Shown: positions 34,912-46,517, numbered from the stretch's first letter. The stretch: 64,000 bases of DNA from Styela clava (GCF_964204865.1 NC_135259.1:20532974-20596973), one strand, 5' to 3'. Notes: generated by a model from the sequence alone, not told the origin. Program-made: numbers and translations.

Positions 34912-35051
34912 AAACATGATCGAATTAACAAAGCCAAAAAATTGTTTCCTGTTAACTTAACTATTTACCATGTTTCCTACAATTAGTAGGTCAAGATCCG
35001 TCAGACCAAAACGATTGTTTATGTCGGTTAAGTGCAACAAATTCCCCGTCG

Positions 35052-35123
35052 GCGTCGATGGTGTAACGGTTAGCATTGTTGCCTTCCAAGCAATAGTTCC
35101 GGGTTCGACTCCCGGTCGACGCA
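35052..35123 (+). tRNA. trnG-UCC: tRNA-Gly(UCC)
   Basis: 72 nt: acceptor GCGTCGA pairs with TCGACGC, anticodon arm GTTGC-CTTCCAA-GCAAT gives TCC, and T arm CCGGG-TTCGACT-CCCGG is perfect. Discriminator A. A TTTT run lies 25-30 nt downstream. It stands 539 bp upstream of the next tRNA-Thr, same strand. Confidence 0.92.
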
Positions 35124-35661
35124 AATAAGCATTCGATTGCGCCAATATAATTTTCAATATTTCTGCGTTAGGAGTCATTTTTAGTGAAATCAGTCCATGA
35201 TCTTTCGCTCCTGTTTCAATCATTCGTTCTTCAACAGATGATCGCGTTAAACAGACTGTTGTTGGACCTCCAGGAAGCATGTCTTTATAGGACCTCAGAG
35301 TCCATTTCACAGACTGTCTGTTTACATTTCAGGCTCTTCCACTTATTCATCTTCATTACGGTGTATTGCGCCCGTGAAATTTCATGTGTCATCTAATACA
35401 GATTTTATATTAAATTCTTTTAATATGTCACAAATAACTATCTGGCTAATATTCTCGCATCTTATCTGGACAAGATGCTTGGTTTGCCATATAACTACGA
35501 TAGGCAAACCGGTCAAACACTAAGAAGAAGAATGGCATCAACTAATAAATTGCCATCGTAGCTCAGATTACTAATTAACGTCGGCTCAAAACGAAAAGAT
35601 GAAACAACCCAGCTATTACTTTATGAAGTGATAAGTTGCATTATAGCCTTTCTTGGAAGTG

Positions 35662-35734
35662 GCCGCCATAGCTCAGTGGTTAGAGCACTGGTCTTGTAAA
35701 CCAGGGGTCGTATGTTCGATCCTCACTGGTGGCT
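35662..35734 (+). tRNA. tRNA-Thr(UGU), T-arm variant
   Basis: Same as the other copies except that the T stem reads GTATG instead of GTGAG, which disrupts two pairs. It may be a pseudogene. TTTT follows directly. Confidence 0.75.
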
Positions 35735-35904
35735 TTTCGTTGCTTATGAATTTAAAACAACTGACAAACTTTCACCAATTAGAGTCGATGATAAATAAAG
35801 CCCAACCGGTGTTAGCAAAACGATTTAATTTGCCGACGTTTCTAATTTATATTCATAAAATCTTCATCAGGGCATGATATGGAAAGCAGATTATCGTATA
35901 AATA

Positions 35905-36293
35905 TACAGGGAGTCCTCGGGTTACGATGGTCGCGACTTAAGCTGTTTCGAGATTACGAACGCGCACTCCATAACGCTATTTCGATGTTACGAACGCACT
36001 TCCTAAAAATATAAAAGATATTACTGTACTGTAATATCTAAGCCTCTAAACTGGCTCATTGTGATCAAGAATATCAGTGGTTTGGGCTCATTGGTTTTTG
36101 GTATTTACATCGTAAACGACGTGGACAATTGCGAACTATTACGATTATGAACAAATATTCACTAAGCTTCAGTCACGTGATACACAGTTTCAGTGATACT
36201 GTACGCCATTTTGGTTGTCCCGACTTACACTGAAATTCGGGTTACAACGCGTTTCGAAAACGGAACAACGTCGTAAGTCGAGGACTCCCTGTA
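35905..36293. mobile_element. TA-flanked MITE, array copy 2
   Basis: 389 bp, ends as in copy 1. Includes a 35-bp tandem pair with the motif TTACGAACGC. Confidence 0.8.
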
Positions 36294-36447
36294 TAGGGAA
36301 AAGAGGGAGAAATAATTACGGCATGAATCTAAAATCTAAAAACGCGAAAATATGATAATACACCCACGTGAATTAGCGCAAGCTCAAACAAATATGGCGA
36401 TTATCAAAACTAAAGAATGACTTTTTTTTGTAGTCGATTTTATTCTC

Positions 36448-36578
36448 TGCATCGACCGGGAGTAAATCGGTAATGTAAACAAACAAAGGTACTCCCGAAG
36501 TATGTGAACCAAGATGGCGGACACCGGAACATAGTATTGCTTGGAAGGCAACAAGGCTAACCGTTACACCATCGACGC
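36448..36578 (-). pseudogene. tRNA-Gly interrupted by a MITE remnant (unit 2)
   Basis: Same interruption as in unit 1, with identical junctions, so it was inherited by array amplification. Confidence 0.85.
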
Positions 36579-36894
36579 CGACGTTATCGTGTATAAACAT
36601 TCACAAATTATAGTTCGACTAGTTACGATACCACTGAGGTGTGGCGGCCCCCGCCGTGAACGTTAAATTCTAAAGTTATAATAGAATAACAGCTGAGACA
36701 AGATAACAGCTGATGGCAAGAGAATAGCAAAATAGCTATCTGGTTGAGAGGGATATGCCAGCTAATTTGAAACTGGTTTCGGTAATAAATGGGGTAAATA
36801 GCCTGGAATGTAAACAAACAATCATTCGAAAATATGGACAAGACTTGATTCGTAGTCAACAAAGAATAACGCGTTTGCACACATAACGCACATC

Positions 36895-37277
36895 TGCGTC
36901 GACCGAGAATCGAACCCTGACATAATACTTGGACAAAAATGATAACCGTTAAACCATCGACGCGACGTTAGCTAATGATTAAAAAAACCTCATCAATTAC
37001 AACAAACGCTAGCTGGCAGAGAACATAGGGTGGATTGTCTGGACTGCAAACAAACAAACTTTCGGGAATATGGACACTGTGGTCTATAAAGATTTGATTT
37101 GTAGTCAAGAAATAGATGTTACACGTTTACATACAAACGAAGTAAAAGCAAGAGCGAAAGCCAATGGACCACTTGAAGGAAAATGACACAAAATAGGAAT
37201 GAACATATGCGTCAACATGGAGTCGAACCCGGAACTATTGCTTGGAAGGCAACAATGCTAACAGTCACACCATCGAC
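36895..37277 (-). pseudogene. Two degenerate tRNA-Gly relics (unit 2)
   Basis: Relics at 36895-36963 and 37208-37277, matching relics a and b of unit 1. Relic a has further changes (GACCGAGAATCGAACC). Confidence 0.8.
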
Positions 37278-37417
37278 AAACATTATCGAATTAACAAAGC
37301 CAAAAAATTCTTTCCTGTTAACTTAACTATTTATCATGTTTTCTACAATTAGTAGGTCAAGATCCGTCAGACTGAAACGTTTGTATATGTCGGGTATGTG
37401 CAACTAATTCCCCGACG

Positions 37418-37489
37418 GCGCCGATGGTGTAACGGTTAGCATTGTTGACTTCCAAGCAATAGTTCCGGGTTCGACTCCCGGTCGACGCA
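37418..37489 (+). pseudogene. tRNA-Gly(UCC) with stem mismatches
   Basis: The acceptor reads GCGCCGA against TCGACGC (one mismatch) and the anticodon stem reads GTTGA against GCAAT (one mismatch). The T arm and B box are intact. Possibly transcribed but unlikely to fold fully. Confidence 0.75.
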
Positions 37490-38024
37490 AATAAGCATTT
37501 GTTTGCGCCAATATAATTTTCAATATTTCTACGTTAGGAGTCATTTTTAGTGAAATCAGTCCATGATCTTTCGCTCCTGTTTTAATCTTTCGTTCTTTAA
37601 CAGAGATCGCGTTAAACAGACTGTTCTTGGACCTCCAGGAAGCATGTCTTTATAGGACCTCAGAGTCCATATCACAGACTGTTTGTTTACATTTCAGGCT
37701 CTTCCACTTATCCATCTTCATTACGGTGTATTGCGCCCGTGAAATTTCATGTGTCATCTAATCTAATATAAATTTTATGTTAAATTCTTTTAATATGTCG
37801 CAAATAACTATCTGGCTACTATTCTCGCATCTTATCTGGTCAAGATGCTTGGTTTGCCATATAACTACGATAAGCAAACCGGTCAAACACTAAGATGAAG
37901 AATGGCATCGACTAATAAATTGCCATCGTAGCTCAGATTACTAATTGACGTCGGCTCAAAACAAAAAGATGAAACAACCCATCTATTACTCTATGTAGTT
38001 GCATTAAAGCCACTCTTGGAAGTG

Positions 38025-38097
38025 GCCGCCATAGCTCAGTGGTTAGAGCACTGGTCTTGTAAACCAGCGGTCGTGAGTTCGATCCTCACTGGTGGCT
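38025..38097 (+). tRNA. trnT-UGU: tRNA-Thr(UGU)
   Basis: All stems pair. One difference (CCAGCGG for CCAGGGG) lies beside the variable loop. Followed by TTTT. It precedes a rearranged segment: the downstream sequence jumps at about 38154 back into the spacer (AGGAGTCATTTTTAG), giving a partial extra unit of about 744 bp. Confidence 0.88.
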
Positions 38098-38652
38098 TTT
38101 CGTTGCTTATGAATTTAAAACAACTGACAAACTTTCACCAATTAGAGTCGATGACAGGAGTCATTTTTAGTAAAATCAGTCCATGATCTTTCGCTCCTGT
38201 TTTAATCTTTCGTTCGTTAACAGATGATCGCGTTAAACAGACTGTTCTTGGACCTCCAGGAAGCATGTCTTTATAGGACCTCAGAGTCCATATCACAGAC
38301 TGTTTGTTTACATTTCAGGCTCTTCCACTTATCCATCTTTATTACGGTGTATTGCGCCCGTGAAATTTCATGTGTCATCTAATCTAATATAAATTTTATG
38401 TTAAATTCTTTTAATATGTCGCAAATAACTATCTGGCTACTATTCTCGCATCTTATCTGGACAAGATGCTTGGTTTGCCATATAACTACGATAAGCAAAC
38501 CGGTCAAACACTAAGATGAAGAATGGCATCAACTAATAAATTGCCATCGTAGCTCAGGTTACTAATTGACGTCGGCTCAAAACAAAAAGATGAAACAACC
38601 CAGCTATTACTTTATGAAGTAATAAGTTGCAATATAGCCTCTCTTGGCAGTG

Positions 38653-38688
38653 GCCGCCATAGCTCAGTGGTTAGAGCACTGGTCTTGT
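38653..38688 (+). pseudogene. 3'-truncated tRNA-Thr
   Basis: The 5' 36 nt up to GGTCTTGT, then an abrupt join to CGGCTCAAAAC, which normally lies about 100 bp upstream. The junction shares GT. The following tRNA-Thr (38769) is complete. Confidence 0.9.
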
Positions 38689-38768
38689 CGGCTCAAAACA
38701 AAAAGATGAAACAATCCAGCTATCACTTTATGAAGTAATAAGTTGCAATATAGCCTCTCTTGGCAGTG

Positions 38769-38841
38769 GCCGCCATAGCTCAGTGGTTAGAGCACTGGTC
38801 TTGTAAACCAGGGGTCGTGAGTTCGATTCTCACTGGTGGCT
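38769..38841 (+). tRNA. trnT-UGU: tRNA-Thr(UGU)
   Basis: Complete copy with one T-loop change (TTCGATT). Followed by TTTTT. Confidence 0.9.
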
Positions 38842-39050
38842 TTTTGTTGTTTATGAAATTTAAACAACTGACAAACATTCACCAATTAGAGTCGATGATA
38901 AATAAAGCCCAACCGGTGTTAGCAAAACGATTTAATTTGCCGACGTTTCTAATTTCTAATCATAAAAGCTTCATCAGGGCATGATATAGAAAGCAAATTT
39001 TCGTATAAATATACAGGGAGTCCTTGGGTTACGATGGTCGCGACTTACGC

Positions 39051-39109
39051 TGTGGTTAGAGCACTGGTCTTGTAAACCAGGGGTCGTGAGTTCGATTCTC
39101 ACTGGTGGC
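39051..39109 (+). pseudogene. 5'-truncated tRNA-Thr
   Basis: Begins at TGGTTAGAGCACTGG; the acceptor 5' strand and start of the D arm are replaced by MITE sequence (GACTTACGCTG). The join shares CTGTGG/CAGTGG microhomology. Confidence 0.9.
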
Positions 39110-39280
39110 TTTTTGTTGTTTATGAAATTTAAACAACTGACAAACATTCACCAATTAGAGTCGATGATAAATAAAGCCCAACCGGTGTTAGCAAAACGAT
39201 TTAATTTGCCGACGTTTCTAATTTCTAATCATAAAAGCTTCATCAGGGCATGATATAGAAAGCAAATTTTCGTATAAATA

Positions 39281-39669
39281 TACAGGGAGTCCTTGGGTTA
39301 CGATGGTCGCGACTTACGCTGTTTCGAGGTTACCAACGCGCACTCCATAACGCTGTTTCGAGGTTACGAACGCACTTCCTACAAATATAAAAGATATTAC
39401 TGTACTGTAATATCTAAGCCCCTGAACTGGCTCATTGTGATCAAGAATATCAGTGCTCTGGGCTCATTGGTTTTTGTTATTTACATCGTAAACGACGTGG
39501 ACAATTGCGAACTATTACGATTATGAACGAATAATCACTAAGCTTCAGTCACATGATACACAGTTTCAGTGATACTGTACGCCATTTTGGTTGTCCCGAC
39601 TTACACTGAAATTCGGGTTACAACGCGTTTCGAAAACGGATCAACGTCGTAAGTCGAGGACTCCCTGTA
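39281..39669. mobile_element. TA-flanked MITE, array copy 3
   Basis: Full copy with ends TACAGGGAGTCCTTGGGTTA and GAGGACTCCCTGTA. A 5' stub of the same element lies at 39011-39050. Confidence 0.8.
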
Positions 39670-39825
39670 TAGCGGAAAGAGGGAGAAAAAATTACGGCAT
39701 GACTCTAAACATCTAAAAACGCGAAAATATGATAATACACCCATGTGAATTAGCGCAAGCTCAAACAAATATGGCGATTATCTAAACTAAAGAATGTCTT
39801 TTTTTTTGTAGTCGATTTTATTCTC

Positions 39826-39995
39826 TGCGTCGACCGGGAGTAACCGGAAATGTAAACAAACAAAGGTACTCCCGAAGTATGTGAACCAAGATGGCGGACA
39901 CCAGAACGTAGTATGTGTACCAGGTTAGGGTTGGGCCATAATTTTATTCCAATTTTCTTAATTTTAGTTCTATAACGAGTTCAAGGACACAAATT
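39826..39995 (-). pseudogene. tRNA-Gly 3' part joined to a longer MITE half
   Basis: After TGCGTCGACCGGGAG comes the MITE end and inner part (GTATGTGTACCAGGTTAGGG, then GCCATAATTTTATTCC), more complete than in other units. The tRNA 5' part is deleted in this unit. Confidence 0.8.
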
Positions 39996-40186
39996 TGGCA
40001 TCTTTAGGGTGGATTGTCTGGACTGCAAACAAACAAACTTTCGGGAATATGGACACTGTGGTCTATAAAGATTTTATTTGTAGTCAAGAAATAGATGTTA
40101 CACGTTTGCATGCAAACGAAGTAAAAGCAAGAGCGAAAGCCAATGGACCACTTGAAGGAAAATGACACAAAATAGGAATGAACATA

Positions 40187-40256
40187 TGCGTCAACATGGA
40201 GTCGAACCCGGAACTATTGCTTGGAGGGCAACAATGGTAACAGTCACACCATCGAC
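40187..40256 (-). pseudogene. Degenerate tRNA-Gly relic b (unit 3)
   Basis: Matches relic b of other units, with an extra change (GGAGGGCAACAATGG) in the anticodon region. Confidence 0.8.
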
Positions 40257-40396
40257 AAACATTATCGAATCAACAAAGCCAAAAAATTGTTTCATGTTAA
40301 CTTAACTATTTACCATGTTTTCTACAATTAGTAGGTCAAGATCCGTCAGACTGAAACGATTGTATATGTCGGTTAAGTGCAACAAATTCCCCGTCG

Positions 40397-40468
40397 GCGT
40401 CGATGGTGTAACGGTTAGCATTGTTGCCTTCCAAGCAATAGTTCCGGGTTCGACTCCCGGTCGACGCA
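40397..40468 (+). tRNA. trnG-UCC: tRNA-Gly(UCC)
   Basis: Intact 72-nt copy identical in stems to 35052-35123, 615 bp upstream of the next tRNA-Thr. Confidence 0.93.
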
Positions 40469-41011
40469 AATAAGCATTCGTTTGCGCCAATATAGTTTTC
40501 AATATTTCTGCGTTAGGAGTCATTTTTAGTCAAATCGGTCCATGATATTTCGCTCCTGTTTCAATCTTTCGTTCTTTAACAGATGATCGCGTTAAACAGA
40601 CTGTTCTTGGACCTCCAGGAAGCATGTCTTTATAGGACCTCAGAGTCCATATCACAGACTGTTTGTTTACATTTCAGGCTCTTCCACTTATCCATCTTCA
40701 TTACGGTGTATTGCGCCCGTGAAATTTCATGTGTCATCTAATCTAATATAGATTTTATATTAAATTCTTTTAATATGTCGCAAATAACTATCTGGCTACT
40801 ATTCTCGCATCTTATCTGGACAAGATGCTTGGTTTGCCATATAACTACGATAGGCAAACCGGTCAAACACTAAGATGAAGAATGGCATCAACTAATAAAT
40901 TGCCATCGTAGCTCAGATTACTAATTGACGTCGGCTCAAAACAAAAAGATGAAACAACCCAGCTATTACTTTATGAAGTGATAAGTTGCATTATAGCCTT
41001 TCTTGGAAGTG

Positions 41012-41084
41012 GCCGCCATAGCTCAGTGGTTAGAGCACTGGTCTTGTAAACCAGGGGTCGTGAGTTCGATCCTCACTGGTGGCT
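41012..41084 (+). tRNA. trnT-UGU: tRNA-Thr(UGU)
   Basis: Complete, consensus copy with a TTTT terminator. Confidence 0.94.
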
Positions 41085-41254
41085 TTTCGTTGCTTATGAA
41101 TTTAAAACAACTGACAAACTTTCACCAATTAGAGTCGATGATAAATAAAGCCCAACCGGTGTTAGCAAAACGATTTAATTTGCCGACGTTTCTAATTTAT
41201 ATTCATAAAAGCTTCATCAGGGCATGATATGGAAAGCAGATTATCGTATAAATA

Positions 41255-41640
41255 TACAGGGAGTCCTCGGGTTACGATGGTCGCGACTTAAGCTGTTTCG
41301 AGGTTACGAACGCGCACTCCATAACGCTGTTTCGATGTTACGAACGCACTTCCTAAAAATATAAAAGATATTACTGTACTGTAATATCTAAGCCTTAAAC
41401 TGGCTCATTGTGATCAACAATATCAGTGCTTTGGGCTCATTGGTTTTTGTTATTACATCGTAAACGACGTGGACAATTGCGAACTATTACGATTATGAAC
41501 GAATAATCACTAAGCTTCAGTCACATGATACACAGTTTCAGTGATACTGTACGCCATTTTGGTTGTCCCGACTTACACTGAAATTCGGGTTACAACGCGT
41601 TTCGAAAACGGACAACGTCGTAAGTCGAGGACTACCTGTA
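41255..41640. mobile_element. TA-flanked MITE, array copy 4
   Basis: 386 bp; ends TACAGGGAGTCCTCGGG and TCGAGGACTACCTGTA. Confidence 0.8.
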
Positions 41641-41795
41641 TAGGGAAAAGAGGGAGAAAAAATTACGGCATGACTCTAAACATAAAAAAACGCGAAAATA
41701 TGATAATACACCCACGTGAAATAGCGCAAGCTCAAACAAGTATGGCGATTATCTAAACTAAAGAATGTCTTTTTTTTGTAGTCGATTTTATTCTC

Positions 41796-41926
41796 TGCGT
41801 CGACCGGGAGTAAACCGGGAATGTAAACAAACAAAGGTACTCCCGAAGTATGTGAACCAAGATGGCGGACACCGGAACGTAGTATTGCTTGGAAGGCAAC
41901 AATGCTAACCGTTACACCATCGACGC
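41796..41926 (-). pseudogene. tRNA-Gly interrupted by a MITE remnant (unit 4)
   Basis: Same junctions as units 1, 2 and 5. Confidence 0.85.
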
Positions 41927-42242
41927 CGACGTTATCGTTGATAAACATTCACAAATTATAGTTCGACTAGTTACGATACCACTGAGCTGTGGCGGCCGCT
42001 GCCGTGAACGTTAAATTTTAAAGTTATGATAGAATAACAGCTGAGACAAGATAACAGCTGATGGCAAGAGAATAGCAAAATAGCTATCTGGTTGAGAGGG
42101 ATATGCCAGCTAATTTGTAACTGGTTTCGGTAATAAATAGGGTAAATAGCATGGAATGTAAACAAACAATCATTCGAAAATATGGACAAGGCTTGATTCG
42201 TAGTCAACAAAGAATAACGCGTTTGCACACATAACGCACATC

Positions 42243-42625
42243 TGCGTCGACCGGGAGTCGAACCCTGACATAATACTTGGACAAAAATGCTAACCGTTTA
42301 ACTATCGACGCGACGTTAGCTAATGTTCAAAAAAACCTCATCAATTACAACAAACGCTAGCTGGCAGAGAACATAGGGTGGATTGTCTGGACTGCAAACA
42401 AACAAACTTTCGGGAATATGGACACTGTGGTCTATAAAGATTTGATTTGTAGTCAAGAAATAGATGTTACACGTTTGCATACAAACGAAGTACAAGCAAG
42501 AGCGAAAGCCAATGGACCATTTGAAGGAAAATGACACAAAATAGGAACTAACATATGCGTCAACATGGAGTCGAACCCGGAACTAATGCTTGGAAGGCAA
42601 CAATGCTAACAGTTACACCATCAAC
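42243..42625 (-). pseudogene. Two degenerate tRNA-Gly relics (unit 4)
   Basis: Relic a at 42243-42311 and relic b at 42556-42625, as in unit 1. Confidence 0.8.
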
Positions 42626-42765
42626 AAACATTATCGAATTAACAAAGCCAAAAAATTGTTTCTTGTTAACTTAACTATTTACCATGTTTTCTACAATTAG
42701 TAGGTCAAGATCCGTCAGACTAAAACGCTTGTATATGTCGGTTATGTGCAACAAATTCCCCGTCG

Positions 42766-42837
42766 GCGTCGATGGTGTAACGGTTAGCATTGTTGCCTTC
42801 CAAGCAATAGTTCCGGGCTCGACTCCCGGTCGACGCA
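42766..42837 (+). tRNA. tRNA-Gly(UCC), T54 variant
   Basis: All stems pair, but the T loop begins CTCGACT instead of TTCGACT. This alters a near-universal tRNA position and the B box (GGCTCGA). Transcription or stability may be reduced. Confidence 0.8.
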
Positions 42838-43381
42838 AATAAACGTTCGTTTGCGCCAATATAATTTGTCAATATTTCTACGTTAGGAGTCATTTTTAGT
42901 AAAATCAGTCCATGATCTTTCGCTCCTGTTTTAATCTTTTGTTCTTTAACAGAGGATCGCGTTATTCAGACTGTTGTTAGACCTCCAGGAAGCATGTCTT
43001 TATAGGACCTCAGAGTCCATATCACAGACAGTTTGTTTACATTTCAGGCTCTTCCACTTATCCATCTTCATTACCGTGTATTGCGCCCGTGAAATTTCAT
43101 TTGTTATCTAATCTAATATAGATTTAGAAATAAATTCTTTTAATATGTCACAAATAACTATCTGGCTACTATTCTCGCATCTTATCTGGACAAGATGCTT
43201 GGTTTGCCATATAACTACGATAGGCAAACCGGTCAAACACTAAGATGAAGAATGGCATCAACTAATAAATTGCCATCGTAGCTCAGATTACTAATTGACG
43301 TCGGCTCAAAACATAAAGATGAAACGACCCAGCTATTACTTTATGAAGTGATAAGTTGCATTATAGCCTCTCTTGGAAGTG

Positions 43382-43454
43382 GCCGCCATAGCTCAGTGGT
43401 TAGAGCACTGGTCTTGTAAACCAGGGGTCGTGAGTTCGATCCTCACTGGTGGCT
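43382..43454 (+). tRNA. trnT-UGU: tRNA-Thr(UGU)
   Basis: Complete consensus copy with a TTTT terminator. Confidence 0.94.
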
Positions 43455-43624
43455 TTTCGTTGCTTATGAATGTAAAACAACTGACAGACTTTCACCAATT
43501 AGAGTCGATGATAAATAAAGCCCAACCGGTGTTAGCAAAACGATTTAATTTGCCGATGTTTCTAATTTATATTCATAAAAGCTTCATCAGGGCATGATAT
43601 GGAAAGCAGGTTATCGTATAAATA

Positions 43625-44013
43625 TACAGGGAGTCCTCGGGTTACGATGGTCGCGACTTAAGCTGTTTCGAGGTTACGAACGCGCACTCCATAACGCTGT
43701 TTCGAGGTTACGAACGCACTTCCTAAAAATATAAAAGATATTACTGTACTGTAATATCTAAGCCCTTAAACTGGCTCATTGTGATCAAGAATGTGAGTGC
43801 TTTGGGCTCATTGGTTTTTGTTATTTACATCGTAAACGACGTGGACAATTGCGAACTATTACGATTATGAACGAATAATCACTAAGCTTCAGTCACATGA
43901 TACACCGTTTCAGTGATAATGTACGCCATTTTGGTTGTCCCGACTTACACTGAAATTCGGGTTGCAACCCGTTTCCAAAACGGAACAACGTCGTAAGTCG
44001 AGGACTCCCTGTA
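43625..44013. mobile_element. TA-flanked MITE, array copy 5
   Basis: 389 bp; same ends as copy 2. Confidence 0.8.
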
Positions 44014-44167
44014 TAGGGAAAAGAGGGAGAAAAAATTACGGCATGACTCTAAACATAAAAAAACGCGAAAATATGATAATACACCCACGTGAATTAGCGC
44101 AAGCTCAAACAAATATGGCGATTATCTAAACTAAAGAATGTCTTTTTTTGTAGTCAATTTTATTCTC

Positions 44168-44298
44168 TGCGTCGACCGGGAGTAAACCGGGAATGTAAAC
44201 AAACAAAGGTACTCCCGAAGTATGTGAACCAAGATGGCGGACACCGGAACATAGTATTGCTTGGAAGGCAACAATGCTAACCGTTACACCATCGACGC
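44168..44298 (-). pseudogene. tRNA-Gly interrupted by a MITE remnant (unit 5)
   Basis: Same junctions as units 1, 2 and 4. Confidence 0.85.
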
Positions 44299-44596
44299 CG
44301 ACGTTATCGTGTATAAACATTCCCAAATTATAGTTCGACTAGTTACGATACCACTGAGCTGTGGCGGCTGCTGCCGTGAACGTTAAATTTTAAAGTTATA
44401 ATATAATAACAGCTGAAACAAGATAACAGCAAAATAGCTATCTGGTTGAGAGGGAGATATCAGCTAATTTGTAACTGGTTTCGGTAATAAATAGGGTAAA
44501 TAGCCTGGAATGTAAACAAACAATCATTCGAAAATATGGACAAGGCTTGATTCGTAGTCAACAAAGAATAACGCGTTTGCACACATAACGCACATC

Positions 44597-44979
44597 TGCG
44601 TTGACCGGGAATCGAACCCTGACATAATACTTGGACAAAAATGCTAACCGTTAAACCATCGACGCGACGATAGCTAATGATTAAAAAAACCTCATCAATT
44701 GCAACAAACGCTAGCTGGCAGAGAACATAGGGTGGATTGTCTGGACTGCAAACAAACAAACTTTCGGGAATATGGACACTGTGGTCTATAAAGATTTGAT
44801 TTGTAGTCAAGAAATGGATGTTACACGTTTGCATACAAACGAAGTAAAAGCAAGAGCGAAAGCCAATGGACCATTTGAAGGAAAATGACACAAAATAGGA
44901 ATGAACATATGCGTCAACATGGAGTCGAACCCGGAACTATTGCTTGGAAGGCAACAATGCTAACAGTCACACCATCGAC
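44597..44979 (-). pseudogene. Two degenerate tRNA-Gly relics (unit 5)
   Basis: Relic a at 44597-44665 and relic b at 44910-44979. Confidence 0.8.
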
Positions 44980-45118
44980 AAACATTATCGAATCAAAAAG
45001 CCAAAAAATTGTTTCCTGTTAACTTAACTATTTACCATGTTTTCTACAATTAGTAGGTCAAGATCCGTCAGACTGAAACGCTTGTACATGTCGGTTACGT
45101 GCAACAAATTCCCCGTCG

Positions 45119-45190
45119 GCGTCGATGGTGTAACGGTTAGCATTGTTGCCTTCCAAGCAATAGTTCCGGGTTCGACTCCCGGTCGACGCA
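45119..45190 (+). tRNA. trnG-UCC: tRNA-Gly(UCC)
   Basis: Intact consensus copy, 614 bp upstream of the next tRNA-Thr. Confidence 0.93.
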
Positions 45191-45732
45191 AATAAGCATT
45201 CGTTTGCGCCAATATAATTTTCAATATTTCTACGTTAGGAGTCATTTTAGTGAAATCAGTCCATGATCTTTCGCTCCTGTTTGAACCTTTCGTTCTTTAA
45301 CAGATGATCGCGTTAATCAGACTGTTCTTGGACCTCCAGGAAGCATGTCTTTATAGGACCTCAGAGTCCATATCACAGACTGTTTGTTTACATTTCAGGC
45401 TCTTCCACTTATCCATCTTCATTACGGTGTATTGCGCCCGTCAAATATCATGTGTCATCTAATCTAATATAGATTTTATATTAAATTCTTTTAATATGTC
45501 GCAAATAACTATCTGGCTACTATTCTCGCATCTTATCTGGTCAAGATGCTTGGTTTGCCATATAACTACGATAGGCAAACCGGTCAAACACTAAGATGAA
45601 GAATGGCATCAACTAATAAATTGCCATCGTAGCTCAGATTACTAATTGACGTCGGCTCAAAACAAAAAGATGAAACAACCCAGCTATTACTTTATGAAGT
45701 GATAAGTTGCATTATAGCCTTTCTTGGAAGTG

Positions 45733-45805
45733 GCCGCCATAGCTCAGTGGTTAGAGCACTGGTCTTGTAAACCAGGGGTCGTGAGTTCGATCCTCACTGG
45801 TGGCT
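45733..45805 (+). tRNA. trnT-UGU: tRNA-Thr(UGU)
   Basis: Complete consensus copy with a TTTT terminator. Confidence 0.94.
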
Positions 45806-45975
45806 TTTCGTTGCTTATGAATTTAAAACAACTGACAAACTTTCACCAATTAGAGTCGATGATAAATAAAGCCCAACCGGTGTTAGCAAAACGATTTAAT
45901 TTGCCGACGTTTCTAATTTATATTCATAAAAGCTTCATCAGGGCATGATATGGAAAGTAGATTATCGTATAAATA

Positions 45976-46363
45976 TACAGGGAGTCCTCGGGTTACGATG
46001 GTCGCGACTTAAGCTGTTTCGAGGTTACGAACGCGCACTCCATAACGCTGTTTCGAGGTTACGAACGCACTTCCTAAAAATATAAAAGATATTATTGTAC
46101 TGTAATATCTAAGCCTTAAACTGGCTCATTGTGATCAAGAATATCAGTGCTTTGGGCTCATTGGTTTTTGGTATTTACATCGTAAACGACGTGGACAATT
46201 GCGAACTATTACGATTATGAACATATAATCACTAAGCTTCAGTCACATGATACACAGTTTCAGTGATACTGTACGCCATTTTGGTTGTCTCGACTTACAC
46301 TGAAATTCGGGTTACAACGCGTTTCGAAAACGGAACAACGTCGTAAGTCGAGGACTCCCTGTA
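45976..46363. mobile_element. TA-flanked MITE, array copy 6
   Basis: 388 bp; same ends as copy 2. Confidence 0.8.
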
Positions 46364-46517
46364 TAGGGAAAAGCGGGAAAAAAATTACGACATGACTCTA
46401 AACATCTAAAAACGCGAAAATATGATAATACACCCACGTGAATTAGCGCAAGCTCAAACAAATATAGCGATAATGTAAACTAAAGAATGACTTTTTTTTG
46501 TAGTCGATTTTATTCTC

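Larger units (their letters stand above)
33330..35661. repeat. tRNA array unit 1 (about 2.33 kb)
   Basis: Order within each unit: tRNA-Thr(+), TA-flanked MITE, interrupted tRNA-Gly(-), two degenerate tRNA-Gly(-) relics, intact or near-intact tRNA-Gly(+), spacer. Later units start at 35662, 38769, 41012, 43382, 45733, and a final short one at 47787. The spacer contains AACAGACTGTTGTTGGACCT and TGGTTTGCCATATAACTACG-like blocks. Units differ by scattered substitutions plus a few structural changes. Confidence 0.9.
35662..38024. repeat. tRNA array unit 2
   Basis: 2.36 kb with the full order of components. It has the extra inner duplicate in the MITE (CGAACGCGCACTCCATAACG). It ends with a tRNA-Gly copy carrying stem changes. 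Confidence 0.9.
38769..41011. repeat. tRNA array unit 3, rearranged
   Basis: 2.24 kb. A 230-bp segment is duplicated (38825-39050 and 39090-39300), creating a truncated tRNA-Thr at 39051-39109. The interrupted tRNA-Gly retains a longer MITE part, and relic a is missing: sequence passes from the MITE at about 39995 straight to GGGTGGATTGTCTGG. Confidence 0.85.
41012..43381. repeat. tRNA array unit 4
   Basis: 2.37 kb, complete component order. Confidence 0.9.
43382..45732. repeat. tRNA array unit 5
   Basis: 2.35 kb, complete component order. A small deletion near 44420 removes part of the AACAGCTGATGGCAAG block. Confidence 0.9.

Noticed and set aside
34957-35310. Frames on the minus strand repeated in units (LRRPGVEPGTIAWKA type)
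   Set aside because: Antisense reading of tRNA-Gly(UCC) and its spacer; no independent coding signal.
35653-35877. A 74-codon frame repeated in most array units (also 38760, 41003, 43373, 45724), reading AIAQWLEHWSCKPG
   Set aside because: It is the tRNA-Thr gene and its flank read as protein. Conservation follows the tRNA, not codons.
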